Shown here: positions 24,301 through 36,100 of the stretch, one piece after another
Layout: each line of letters opens with the position of its first letter
How positions within the stretch are numbered: position 1 is the stretch's first letter
Assembly (NCBI RefSeq): GCF_905220415.1
Contig: NC_059564.1
Location: 2,678,501 to 2,742,500, forward strand
Origin: Colias croceus
Lineage: Eukaryota; Arthropoda; Insecta; Lepidoptera; Pieridae
DNA: 64,000 bases
Direction of reading: 5' to 3'
Notes under the pieces: model-generated
Database searches by the model: none
What the model saw: only the letters and a program-made list of their open reading frames with translations
What the model was told of the DNA's origin: nothing
Program-made: the position numbers and the translations under genes

Positions 24301-24504
24301 TCCAGTAATAAGTTTTCTTAATTTTTGCCAATACATATGTCAACAATGTTAAAAAAGCATTTTTTTATGTATGCTTTTAATATTATTTGATTAACATAGT
24401 TTCACTAAACTGTTATATGTACGACTAAAGACCCCTTTAAATAAACTTGGAAGATCATTACGTCTTATCATTATTTTTTTCTGTTACAGGAGCTGACAAT
24501 GTAA
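21359..24504 (+). CDS. Nacalpha: Nascent polypeptide-associated complex subunit alpha
   Basis: NAC-alpha pairs with NAC-beta (BTF3) at the ribosome exit tunnel and shields nascent chains from wrong targeting to the ER. Coding exons are 21359-21476, 22310-22431, 23392-23610, 24019-24180 and 24490-24504, all with GT-AG borders and matching phases, giving 211 aa, close to the usual insect length. The N-terminus is acidic and serine-rich (SSDSDSDDTIPELEDA). The NAC domain spans about residues 65-130 (KNILFVINSPDVYKNP, TYIVFGEAKIEDLS). The C-terminal UBA domain follows an EEEDEEGVDETG linker (VMSQANVSRARAVRALRNN). The last exon has only four residues (ELTM) before the stop, so it is easily missed. 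AATAAA occurs at about 24714. Introns carry family B and C repeats. Identification is firm. Confidence 0.97.
22018..22205 (+). repeat. Dispersed short repeat, family C, in NAC-alpha intron 1
   Basis: Starts ACCACCCGCGGCTTCGCCCG, contains AATTCGATGCGTAGTTTTAA, and ends GACTTTGTTTTATACTATGT followed by AGTGAT. Other copies are at 23100, 49630 and 57610. Confidence 0.8.
22655..22935. repeat. Dispersed repeat fragments in NAC-alpha intron 2
   Basis: 22655-22770 is the inverse of the repeat near 11430-11560 (GCCGATTCTTCTCCATAGAT, then GTTTCAAAAGTGCTTCTCAA). 22797-22935 is a diverged family B copy (TTTACCCGTATTGCTCTGCT, then GAGATTAGCGCATTCAAG). Confidence 0.65.
23100..23285 (+). repeat. Dispersed short repeat, family C, in NAC-alpha intron 2
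   Basis: Begins TTACCGCCCGCGGCATTGCC, contains AATCCATTGCGTAGTTTTAA and ends GACTTTGTTTTATACTATGT. It lies about 105 bp upstream of exon 3. Confidence 0.8.
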
Positions 24505-24867
24505 AGGAGTGCCGGATAGTCACAAGCGTTATTTTATATGTTCCTAGCTTTAAGTCTCATAATAATAACCAAATAAGGATAATATTATCATCCTTAATCT
24601 CGATGTCTATTATCAACAGAATTGTCTCTGGTCATTCAATATCTATGGCGCCACCCAGTTTAGGCTTTATGCCTCGTTTAGAAAGGTAACGGAAATGTAC
24701 ATAGCATACATTGAAATAAATTAAAATTAACAACTGTATTTTGTGTTTTCTTTTATAACCCATGTATCTTATTGTATAGTAGTGTACCTAGATAAAACTG
24801 GTAAAAATAAAGTATTGGGTAAATGTGAACCAGCCATAAGATTTGGCGAAAAAATAAAAAAAGATGG

Positions 24868-25052
24868 TGGCACTCAAGGACTGCCGCGGTAAAGCTATTG
24901 CATAGCATGCCTTCAAGCCACACCTCCGTGCCCGGCGGAGAGGGGAGAGTGAGGTTTTTTTCGTCACGGAATTTCTGGATTCGGTCCCCGCGCTCAAGGG
25001 GCAAATTTGTCTGCGGGCTCAAGGCCCGCGATAGAAGCTATGCAATAGCTTA
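24868..25052 (-). repeat. Family E element (about 165 bp, hairpin ends)
   Basis: Read on the minus strand it starts TTAAGCTATTGCATAGCTTC and ends in a GAGTGCCACC block followed by a T-run. Four copies occur (also 33143, 34866 and 45398), GC-rich against an AT-rich background. The first 12 bases are repeated in inverse form about 40 bp before the other end. This copy has a short insertion in its GCTCAAGG segment. Confidence 0.7.
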
Positions 25053-25427
25053 AAAATGCCTTGTTTTTTTTCAGATAAACGCAAATCTGAAGGTTGTAGT
25101 TATGGCATGAGATGGTATCGAAACGAAAATTGAAAATAACATACCTAGCAAGATAGAAGTTACTACATTTAAAGAAAACTTACTTTCGCTTAAAAGCATC
25201 GCGTGGTATTATACAAAAGTTTCAAGAATGGATATCTGATATGCTGATTATTGTTATCACAAAAAATTATCGTCTTCGGTTAACATTCAATAGGTACCTA
25301 CCACAATGGTACCTACGTTAAAGTTAAGCCCGTGTTCATACAGAAACCACACAAGTAAAATCATTGGTTGAGTCTGAGGCCTGAGAGGGACTGAGCTATA
25401 ATAATTATTATTGTTATTTATAATGTA

Positions 25428-26632
25428 GGGTTGATGTACCACTAGTTGACCATTTAAGCGGTTTTATCTTTAGCTATATATAAAAAACGGGTTATTTGTT
25501 TTACGTTCAATGTTATTTTTGGGACACAGATAATTGAATAGTCACTGCAACTATTGTTCTTAGTATCAATTTGATAACCTTTAAAGGTTTTATGAAAACT
25601 ACTCTGAAAGTTACTTCTGCTAAAAATACCATTACCTGACCACTGATCACCAATATCTGACCATCATTGCTCTAAAAGTTGACCATTTTCAAAATGGACA
25701 AAATGTCCTTCGAACATTAGTTTTGTTTAATAAATAAAAAAAGTCTGTATTTAAATAAGTTTTTTTTATTAAATGTTATAAATCATTCTTACAATACTGT
25801 TATTAATCCTTAATGACTATACCTACGTACCATACAATCTTTTCTTCTTTCTCTTTTTCCTTCGACACCCAGTAGTCTTGCCATTTCTTGGAAGTTGTAG
25901 CAAAGGGCAACCGCAAGCGTTCAGTCTTCTTTTTTAACGGAGAATCAGAAGGCCATATTAAATGTTTGCCAAAAGCTGGGCTTATTTGCTGTTGCTTTTT
26001 AGTTATTAAATCTACTAATTTGGGCGAAGGAGGTTCAAGGAAATGGCTGACTGAAGTTGATGTTGATTCGAGATGCATTGTTGGTGTTGGAATAGGACCT
26101 AGACGGCTTATATGGTTTGTTAAATTAGGTATAAGCACAAAACAAAGCAAATCTTTCTTAGCAAAATATAAAGAACCAAGAGCTGACCATACTGGTCAAC
26201 AATAGGCGAAAAATTGGTTTCGTTGCTCCAAAAGATAACCAGGCCGCTAAAAATCATGATAAACTGTTCATGCCAAAAATGAAGCCGAAAGTCTATAACA
26301 GAATGGTTCAACATTATGCCTATAACAAGACATATAAAGAGTAATCGATTGCATTCAAGATAAATTAAGATTTCCCAATCAACTCCCGATAAAAAACTCT
26401 TAGTAAAAAATGTGATTACTTACGGGGCACCTACTTAATAACATCTTCGTGTTGAAAAAATGTCAATATTTCTGACCAATGGCACCAAGGTTTGTTTTTA
26501 TTTTATAGATGATGTTGCTTTATAGAAAAAACAATAAACTATCATCTGGGGCTGCCGTATTTTCTTAATTGGCGCGTATATTTGAATTTTGGTCATGTAT
26601 TGGTGCTTGGTCAGCTAGTGGTACATTGACCC
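25428..26632 (-). mobile_element. pogo/Tigger-like DNA transposon remnant
   Basis: Inverted ends GGGTTGATGTACCACTAGTT and its near-perfect complement (to 26632, about 25 bp) are flanked by TA on both sides (25426-25427 and 26633-26634). A TA duplication is typical of Tc1/mariner/pogo. On the minus strand at 25803-26150 an open frame of about 115 codons carries FGKHLIWPSDSP and RLPFATTSKKWQDYW. This lysine-rich stretch resembles the C-terminal tail of pogo/jerky-type transposases. At 1.2 kb it is too short for a whole transposase, so this is a deleted copy. The superfamily rests mainly on ends and TA; the protein resemblance is weaker. Confidence 0.6.
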
Positions 26633-27101
26633 TATTCTAAGAATGTATTTCATGACAATACTTAATTATGTTCGCATAAAACTCTTTAAAATGTAAACAA
26701 AAGGTTTGTGAGAAGGTAATAAACCTGTAAAATAACAAATTTTGATGGTGATACAGTGATGTAGCTTATGTACCAGAAAACATTATGCTATAGCCTGTAG
26801 AGTGTAGGAATACCAAGGAATACATACTTAATTTTGCTCAAGGCCGGGTGAAATCCCGCGGCACAGCTGATAGACCATGACCACAACCATGACCAACACG
26901 ATGACCAATATTATTTACTCTGTTGTTATCAAAGAGAATTTTTTAGAATGTCATTGTCTCATATGATATCTGTCAATATTGAAGTTTTGTCTGTGGTTCG
27001 TTTGTTTTCTCGTTTCTCTTCTCTGATGTTTGTGAAATAAAGTGAATCCTGAAACTGAATCCGATTTAATCTTGAGTTTGTGTTATTGAAACTCCACCAA
27101 A

Positions 27102-30100
27102 ATGTCCATGTTCCCAGGAACTGTGGCGTTTGACGAGTTCGGCCGTCCATTTATTATTTTAAGGGATCAAGATAGGCAGAAAAGGATAACCGGTATCGAT
27201 GCACTGAAGGTAGCGATAATTTTAATAAATTGATATAAACTCCTATAATTCGTATTTAAACTAAAGTATATACTAAAAATTTTACATATGCATACATAAT
27301 TACACATATTTTGTCTCATGAAATCACATAAATAATAGTAACCTTAAATAAAATCGAATATTTCGTCTTTTTACACAGAATTTCTTATTTCTATCGCTAT
27401 AATTTGTCCTTAATTTATTATTTACCTTATAACTCATTCGGATAAACCCAAAAAACAGCTACTATCCCATAAAAAACTAACAAAAAACGATAAAAAAGAT
27501 TCAGGTGTTTATGAAATGAGTCACATGATGGTGAAGAAATGTCAAATTTATGATGAAGTTTCCTTTATTTTCTTGATAGAATAATGACGAAAAATAGAAG
27601 ACACATAACACGTACAACTAATTTGTATCATAATAATATTTTCTTATGAGTTAGGTTATATAGGTATTATTTGGTTCATGTAAAAACAATGGTCTAACTA
27701 AGCAATCAGGAAACTATGCTCAGAACACTTAACTTAAATAAAATTAGCACAAAAACAAAGATACCAATGATGTTTATAATAATTCCTACATAATGTGATG
27801 AATTTCATTGATATTATCCATATTTTATTCTGAGCCCAGCAAGCACAAAACACCATTATAACAAACTTATGATAGCACGAGTTCATGTACAAAGCATTAT
27901 AACCAAATCGTATATCGGCTGTATTTCTTTTATACGACTCTTATAAGTAAAATTTGGGCCCCCCCTTTAGACAGCGTTGAGCTATACAAAGGCAATTTAA
28001 TAGCATTATAATCATCGTATTAAATCATTAATTAAGTCAGTTATGAGCACATGAATAAACAAATGGCATTTTTTGCGACTTCATTACAGTTATTATATAG
28101 CTTTTAAAATTACAATCTGTTATTAAAATTTCATAACAATGCTAACTGTTGTAATTCCTTTGTAAAAAAGAAAATCTTATGATTTTAAAAATATATTGAT
28201 CTGTTTTTGATCGTGCAACGTTATGTGGACTTGAAATATTTAAATGTGAAAATTAATATTGAATGATGGGTAAGTACCGCCTGTATTTCTGAATGTTTTG
28301 AGTGAAATTAGCTGCGCGCATCAGTTTGTCGGGTGAAATATACATGTTATTGAGAAAGAATACACGCGCCCTCGCTAATATACTTTATTAGTATATATTT
28401 TTTTTATATAATATAACCTATTTTAAACAAATATCACAAAATTTAGATTATAGCAATAGTTTTAACAATTAAAGTACCTTATAAAGGTATTGGTACAAAA
28501 TACAAATGATTTCATTCCCTTTCTAGTCAGATCTTAGTAACTTGTATTATTTTTGTAAGATAGGAAAAGGAAAGCAAATGGCGACAAATGAAATTAAAGC
28601 TTTAGGCATTTGACGATAGCATAATAGTGCTGTTAATTTTAATATGGCTCGTCACAAAAATTAGAGCTCGTATAATAGTGTAATACAAGACACTTATTAT
28701 GTTCAGCCATATGACAGCACTTCGGAAATATGTTATAATTATAGTCGAGCCAATTTAATAGGCAACATTTGACGTCTATCAATTTTATCTTCGAAGAGAG
28801 GTAACCTGCTTAAAAACATCGATTAAAGTGTATTAATCGATACGGATTTGAAACATTTGTCAATCGAATTTATTAATTTATGATGATTTTTATTCACAAT
28901 TAATCAATGCATTCGATTCTAGATGTCAGATTTCGATTTTTAGAGTAACGTCTCTAGTATTTAAAAAGAAAAAAAGGTTTATTGACACAAAATTGTAGCG
29001 ACGTCAGTTTTTTAATTCAGAAATTGTTTATTATGTTTAGGATGGTTTATCAGTAAAATGAAATCTTAAAATTACTTGTATCGGTCATTATTATTATAAA
29101 TATGTAATTGTAATTGAAAAAAGTTAAGCAAATGTGCAGTTCTAACAAAACGAAATATCATGTTATTCTATGTCGTCGTTACTAGGTTACGTTGTTGAAT
29201 TTTGTTGAACTGTCAGATGTTGCCTATTAAAATGGCTCTACTATAGTGACTGATTTTATCGAGCTTATCAGGGAACCGTAATTACTTGGTATAAAATAAA
29301 TAAGCCAAGATTTTTAATTAAGCCATTTAAAAAACCAACTTGCTTGTTCTTTTCAGAACCAACATGCCCTGCAAAGTAAAGCGTTTCCCAACATAATATG
29401 AAGATGCCGATGAAGAAGCTTTTTTTGTTTACTACAATTATTATTAATAAAATTAGTATACTCCTTTTTAAGTTTTCATTTGAATCCGCCTGTTGTTTAG
29501 TTTTATTCAAAGCCTTTTTATCCATTAACCAAATTCAAATTACGATGTTATTAATACTCATAGTTCTAACAATACTTTTATTTCGATCAATATATAGCTA
29601 TATACTGTAGAGATGAATAAATTTGAAAGAAAACGGAGCAAACGCATTAATTGTTATAAAGTCAATGTTAATATAGGATTAGCAATAAATTAACACAATA
29701 ATGGACTATTATAAAGCTTTTATTCTTTAAAAAACCAACATACGTTCAAAGGCACTATAAAATAATTTATTTATGCTTATTTAGAGCGTAACGTTATTAA
29801 AATTACCAATATAAGATAATAGTCTTACTATAAGTTTGAAAGCTGTTTTAGAAGCTGTAATTTAGAATTATCCTACGTTTATTTAAGATTTTTGACATTG
29901 TAACAATTTTTTGGTAACCATTATATAACAGTTAGCATTATTTGATGAAGCAAATGCCTTTATAAAGTACTTATATTTGGATAGTGACGATTTAAATAAT
30001 TAATATAACTTCAAGTCATAATTCTGTATATATTTTTGGTTAATATACAAGTTATGTGCTTGCTGGGAGGTATCTTAGGTATAGTTTTAATTGAATATTT

Positions 30101-33100
30101 CTAATTTACCCTAAAAGAAACAATGTGAAATATAAAAATGTTATTTAAAATATATATTATGCCATTATTATAATGCCATGTACATTTCATTGTTCTTTGT
30201 TCTAAAAATGCAGTAAGTTTTATTATTTTAATTTCAATGCTACATAACATTTAAGTATACATTCTTGTAGCAATATTAAATTATTCCAATGTTCCAGTCG
30301 CACATCCAAGCCTCTCGGCAGATCGCCACCATCCTCCGTACCTCCCTCGGTCCACGAGGCTTGGACAAGATGATGGTATCATCTGATGGTGAGGTGACAG
30401 TCACCAACGATGGTGCGACCATCCTGAAGCTGATGGATGTTGATCATCAGATTGGCAAGCTGATGGTGCAACTGGCCCAGAGTCAAGATGACGAGATTGG
30501 TGACGGTACCACTGGTGTTGTGGTGCTTGCTGGTGATTATTCAATGATTATTTCATGTTTTGTACAATTTATTTGCTAAAAATGTGGTTACACATATAAA
30601 CAGAATATGTTATTAGATATCCTGTTATGATATATTTAATTTTTCAGTCCAAATCATCAATTTATTGGCATGCAAATATTAATAATGCTGTATCAATAAA
30701 TAAAATGTCTATCATATTTGTAAACAACTTCATATTTGTATGAATTTTGTTAACGATAATTTGTACAACAATAAATTTGTGGATGTAACAATATGTATAC
30801 AAAGGGGTTTGAAACTTTTTGTATGGACGCTGGCATATCGACCCGCCGCCATTTTTATTTTTTTTCAAAATCGCTGCGCACGATTAAAGTGGTATGTATG
30901 GATAGAGGACACATAGACGAACAAAAAATGTCTCATAACATAGTACCCTAAAGCGTCACATTACCGAGATATTTGGAGGTAAATATTCACTTATGAGTAT
31001 GACAAACACTAAAAATAGACTTATTACGTGTCTATATGCATAATATTATCTCCAAATAATAACTCCCAGGTAGATTATTATTATTACAGGAAGAAAGTAG
31101 GTATTCATTACATTACTTACATTTTTATGTAATGTATGTATGTTTTTATGTAATGAATCTACCTACTTTCTTCCAATAAACTGATATTTACCTCCAAATA
31201 TCTCGGTAATGTGACGCTTTAGGGTACTATGTTATTAGACATTTTTTGTTTGTCTATGTATCCTCTATCCATACATACCACTTTAATCGTGCGCCGCGAT
31301 TTCGAAAAAAAAATCAAAATGGCGGCGGGTTTGATATGCCAGAAAGTTTCAATGCCCTTTCTCTTTATTTTAGTTTTTAGTTCTGTTATTAGTATACATA
31401 TAATTAAAAATTATCGAAAACATATTTACAGACATCGTTACACTACGCCGCAATAGCTATAGTATCAAATCGTGCCTCTTGATTGACTTTTTACTATTCT
31501 ATATTTTTTTTTCAAAATAACTAATAAACATTCAAAATTCCAGGTGCCCTCCTGGAGCAGGCCTCCAACCTTCTCGACAAGGGCATCCATCCGATCCGCA
31601 TAGCCGACGGCTTCGAAATGGCCGCCGCAGCAGCGCTAGAACACTTGGACGGCATCAGCGAAGCGTTCCCCGTGAATAAGGATACGAGGGAGCATCTGAT
31701 TAAGGTTGCCATGACGACGCTCGGCAGCAAGGTGGTTGTCAAGTGCCACAGGCTGATGGCGGAGATTGCTGTTGATGTAAGTTTTTAGTGGTAAATACTA
31801 AACAGAAATAAGTTTTGATTATTCTATTGTACTGTAATTATTGCAGAAATGTTGAGTAGAAAAGTAACGATCAATCATTATTAGAAGCATATGGAATCAT
31901 TATTTTACAAATTAGTATAAAAATTCGTAAAAGTAATAGTTACGTAAAAAGACGCTTGTATTATGTTAGTAGTTATGATCAATTTACAGAAACAACATGA
32001 TAAAATAGTGAATGTCATTTAAATTGTACCTAAATTTTCGCAATTTGTTTTATTTTAGCGCAAATTAATTAGTTTTTCTTCTTCCTGACAATTAAGAAAT
32101 CATTAAAAAAAGAATTGTTGAAATCAGTTAAGTTGTTCATTTTTTAGGCATTGATAGGGATTAATTTTTATATACCTATAGAGATTATATTATTTTTATA
32201 GTCATTTTTGCCATTTTTCTTACGTAATTTGTACCTTTCAGGCGGTCCTCTCCGTAGCTGACTTGGAGAAGCGTGACGTTAACTTTGAGCTGATCAAGGT
32301 GGAAGGCAAAGTCGGCGGTCGCATGGAAGACTCTATGCTCGTGCGAGGAGTTGTTATTGACAAGACGATGAGCCACCCGCAGATGCCTAAAGTTTTGAAG
32401 GTGATTAATTGTATATTATGAAAAATATTATTTACTGTGCATTATTTAGCTGTGCAATAATTCAAGCAGAGATTGGCAACAAGGGATGTTTTTAGCACTC
32501 TTTCATACTAATATTATAGTATGAAAGAGTGCTAAAAACATCCCTTGTTATACGACGAATTATACGACAAATAGGCGAAACAAGTAGAGCAGTGGTGGCT
32601 CAGTGGTGAGACCTCGGACTTCGAATCGATAAGTCCGTGGTTCGAGACCAGGCGAGCGCGCAGGAAATAAATTGATTTTTCAATTTATCTGCGCATGTTG
32701 TAACATCACCACTGCTCGAACGGTGAAGGAAAACATCGTGAGGAAACCGACATGTCGAAGAATTAAAAAGTTCGACGACATGTGTCATCCGCCAACCCGC
32801 ACTTGGCCAGCGTGGTGGATTATGGCCTGTACCCTCATAGGAGGCCCGTGTCCCAGCAGTGGGAACGTATATGGGCTGATGATGAATGATGAGGCGAAAC
32901 AAAACACCGATGATGACTTCAATTTATTATAGTTTGTTGATAAATAATGATATCTTCCTTGGCTGTGTCTGAGGTGTTTGTTTCATTTGAAATAAGGACA
33001 TTTGAAATTACATTAACAAAAAAAATCTAGTAATATTAAACATATTTTTTTATGTGACACAACCTTACAACAAATATCTTTTCTTCCAATTAATTTTTAT

Positions 33101-36100
33101 TGAATAAAAAAAACTGAAATAAAATTTAAATAAAAATAAAAACACGTGTGTCACTCGGGGACTGCCGCGGTTGCGCTATTGCATGCTATGCCTTCAAGCC
33201 ACACCTCCGCCCGTCGGAGTGGGGAGCGTGAGGTTTTTTCGTTACGGAATTTCTCGATTCGGTCCCCGCGCTCAAGGCCCTCGATAGAAGCTATGCAATA
33301 GCTTAACTACTCTATCATTTCCAGAACGCGAAACTAGCGATCCTCACCTGCCCGTTCGAGCCACCGAAGCCCAAGACCAAGCATAAGCTGCAAGTTGGCT
33401 CCGTGGAAGAGTACAGGGAGCTGCGGCAGTATGAACACGAGAAGTTCATTGAGATGGTGCGACGTGTTAAGGTGAATATACATTGTTTTTTCATTATTGA
33501 ATTAAATGATAGAATTAAATTTTAAAGTTAAATAAATATTTTTATTTGAAGTTTTATTGTTAGATGAAATAAAAAATTCTACTTAACTTTGTAAGATTCT
33601 TCAGCGCAAGGTTTCGACTTATATTACTCGATAAAATTAAAACGAGTTTAAATTCTCGCGTGTACATTATTGTGAAATTAGTAATCTCAAATTCTGTAAT
33701 CCTTCCTCTAATGTTTAAAATTTTTTAATTCAAGGACACAATGCAAGAATTTGGATACAAAATATGATTATTAACGTGTTATTACAAAAGCTTGCACACA
33801 TCAATGATGATTCAAACTTTATGTTATATTATTGATACATAATGATATTTTCCTTGGCTGTGTCTGAGGTGTGTGCACGTTTAACAATTAAAGAGTATTT
33901 TCTTTGAAGAATTTTATTAGTACGTTTAGAAATCCGACTCGAAGGATCAATTGTTTTTAAACAAATCTAAGATAATAAAAAATATTGCCACAAGTGTTTG
34001 ATTCATGTGAAAGTTCGTTTTGAAAAATATGTTAACTAAATTAACATTTTCCTACATGTAATACTTTGTTTGTAATAATAAGTAAATGCGGCAAAATTAC
34101 CATGAAAAATAAAAATTTCTTACAGGACACAGGAGCGACCCTGGCTATTTGTCAATGGGGCTTTGACGACGAAGCGAATCATCTTCTCCTAGCTGAACAG
34201 CTTCCCGCAGTAAGATGGGTCGGTGGACCAGAAATGGAGCTCATTGCTATCGCAACTGGAGGCAGGATTGTGCCAAGGTTCGAAGAGCTGTCCGCTGACA
34301 AGCTGGGCAGCTGCGGTCTGGTGCGGGAACTGAGTGAGTTTTTGCTTATTTGATTTACTGTTATTGTGTAAATGGAACTGATGATGAGCAGAAATGTATA
34401 GAAAACATTTATGCCACTAGCTGACCCGACAGACGTTGTCCTGTCTTCGTGAAAATTCTTAAACCTGTTTGTGAAGTTTATTTTTCGGCTCTAAGTTATC
34501 GCATGTTCTCAATTTTTACCAGCAAATTTCTTGAAATTTTATTTCAGAAGATTGTAGCCGCTGACAATAATGAACACATTAAAATAAATCTTACTTGATG
34601 ATGCTATGACTAACGGAAATAGAGATTATTTTTTATGTATAGAGATTATAAATTATATTATTTTTTTATTACAGCATTCGGCACGTCCAAAGACGAGATG
34701 CTTGTCATAGAAGAGTGCTCCAACTCACGTGCAGTGACCGTGCTCGTTCGCGGCGGGAACAGAATGATTGTGGAAGAAGCCAAGCGGAGCGTGCACGACG
34801 CGCTGTGTATCGTGCGCAGTTTGGTGCAGGTGCTGTATTCATATCCTACTAATATTATAAATTTATTAAGCTATTGCATAGCTTCTATCGCGGGCCTTTA
34901 GCGCGGGGACCGAATCGGAGAAATTCCGTAACGAAAAAAACCTCACGCTCCCCACTCCGACGGGTGGAGGTGTGGCTTGAAGACATAGCATGCAATAGCT
35001 TTACCGCGGCAGTCCCTGAGTGCCACACGTCGTTTTTTTTTTATTTATTTATAACACTTTATTGTCCAAACAAAAATTAGGACAGAATAACATTAAAATA
35101 CAAAAGAAAGGCATAGTTTGTACAAGAGGCGGCATTATTGCTGAACAGCAATCTCTACCAGGCAACCTGATGGGAAAGGAAATAAATGCGAAAGTTTTTG
35201 AGGATGTGTGTGTGTGTGTTTGTTACTCTTTCACGCAAATACTACTGAAACGATTACAATGAATTTTAGCACACATATAGAGGGTAACTTGGATTAAAAC
35301 ATAGGATATGTTTTATCCCGGAAATCCCACGGGAACGAGTTTTTCTTTGAAAACGCGAGCGGAAAGCTAGTTTATTTATATTTGTATATTTATTACATTT
35401 AATTCAGCTGACAGACAATATATAACGACTAATGTACAGCCTATAGCTATAGGATTGTGGTCTACTAGCTGTAGACAAATTAATTTTTCAGGAAAAAATT
35501 AGATATTTTGATCAGATAAAAGAAGCCTATATCACACTCTACCTTACCAACTGTGTCTGGACACAAAAATCCTGCCATAAAATCGCTCTGTTGAGCTTTT
35601 ATAAAATTACTCTTTTGAGCTTTAATAAAATCGCTCTGTTGAGCTTTTATAAAATTACTCTTTTGAGCTTTAATAAAATTGCCCTGTTGAGCTTTTATAA
35701 AATTGCTCTATTGAGCTTTTATAAAATTGCCCTGTTGAGCTTTTATAAAATTGCCCTGTTGAGCTTTTATAAAATTGCTCTATTGAACTTTTATAAAATT
35801 GCCCTGTTAAGCTTTTATAAAATTGCTCTGTTAAGCTTTTATAAAATTACTCTATTGAACTTTTATAAAATTGCTCTATTGAGCTTTTATAAAATTGCCC
35901 TGTTGAGCTTTTATAAAATTGCTCTATTGAGCTTTAATAAAATCGTGAAGAGCAGACGTCTCATTTCCATGTGATTTTGTTTCGACTAAGCAAGTAAAAC
36001 ACAGTTTTAGTGTAGGTATAAGAGAAAACACGTACGCTCGGCCAACGCCCAATGTGGGGGGCCTTTAATAATAGTTATTTAGGTGATAATGCTGCTCTGT

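Noticed and set aside
26120..26314. 64-codon minus-strand frame within the pogo-like remnant
   Set aside because: AT-rich and hydrophobic, no transposase motif recognised; it may be decayed transposase sequence but cannot be supported.
32592..32665. Possible tRNA gene in CCT5 intron 4
   Set aside because: A and B boxes belong to a SINE head; no acceptor-stem pairing was seen and the family body follows directly.
35591..35974. 127-codon open frame with octapeptide repeats
   Set aside because: It is a 24-bp minisatellite in a CCT5 intron; the open frame follows from the unit length.
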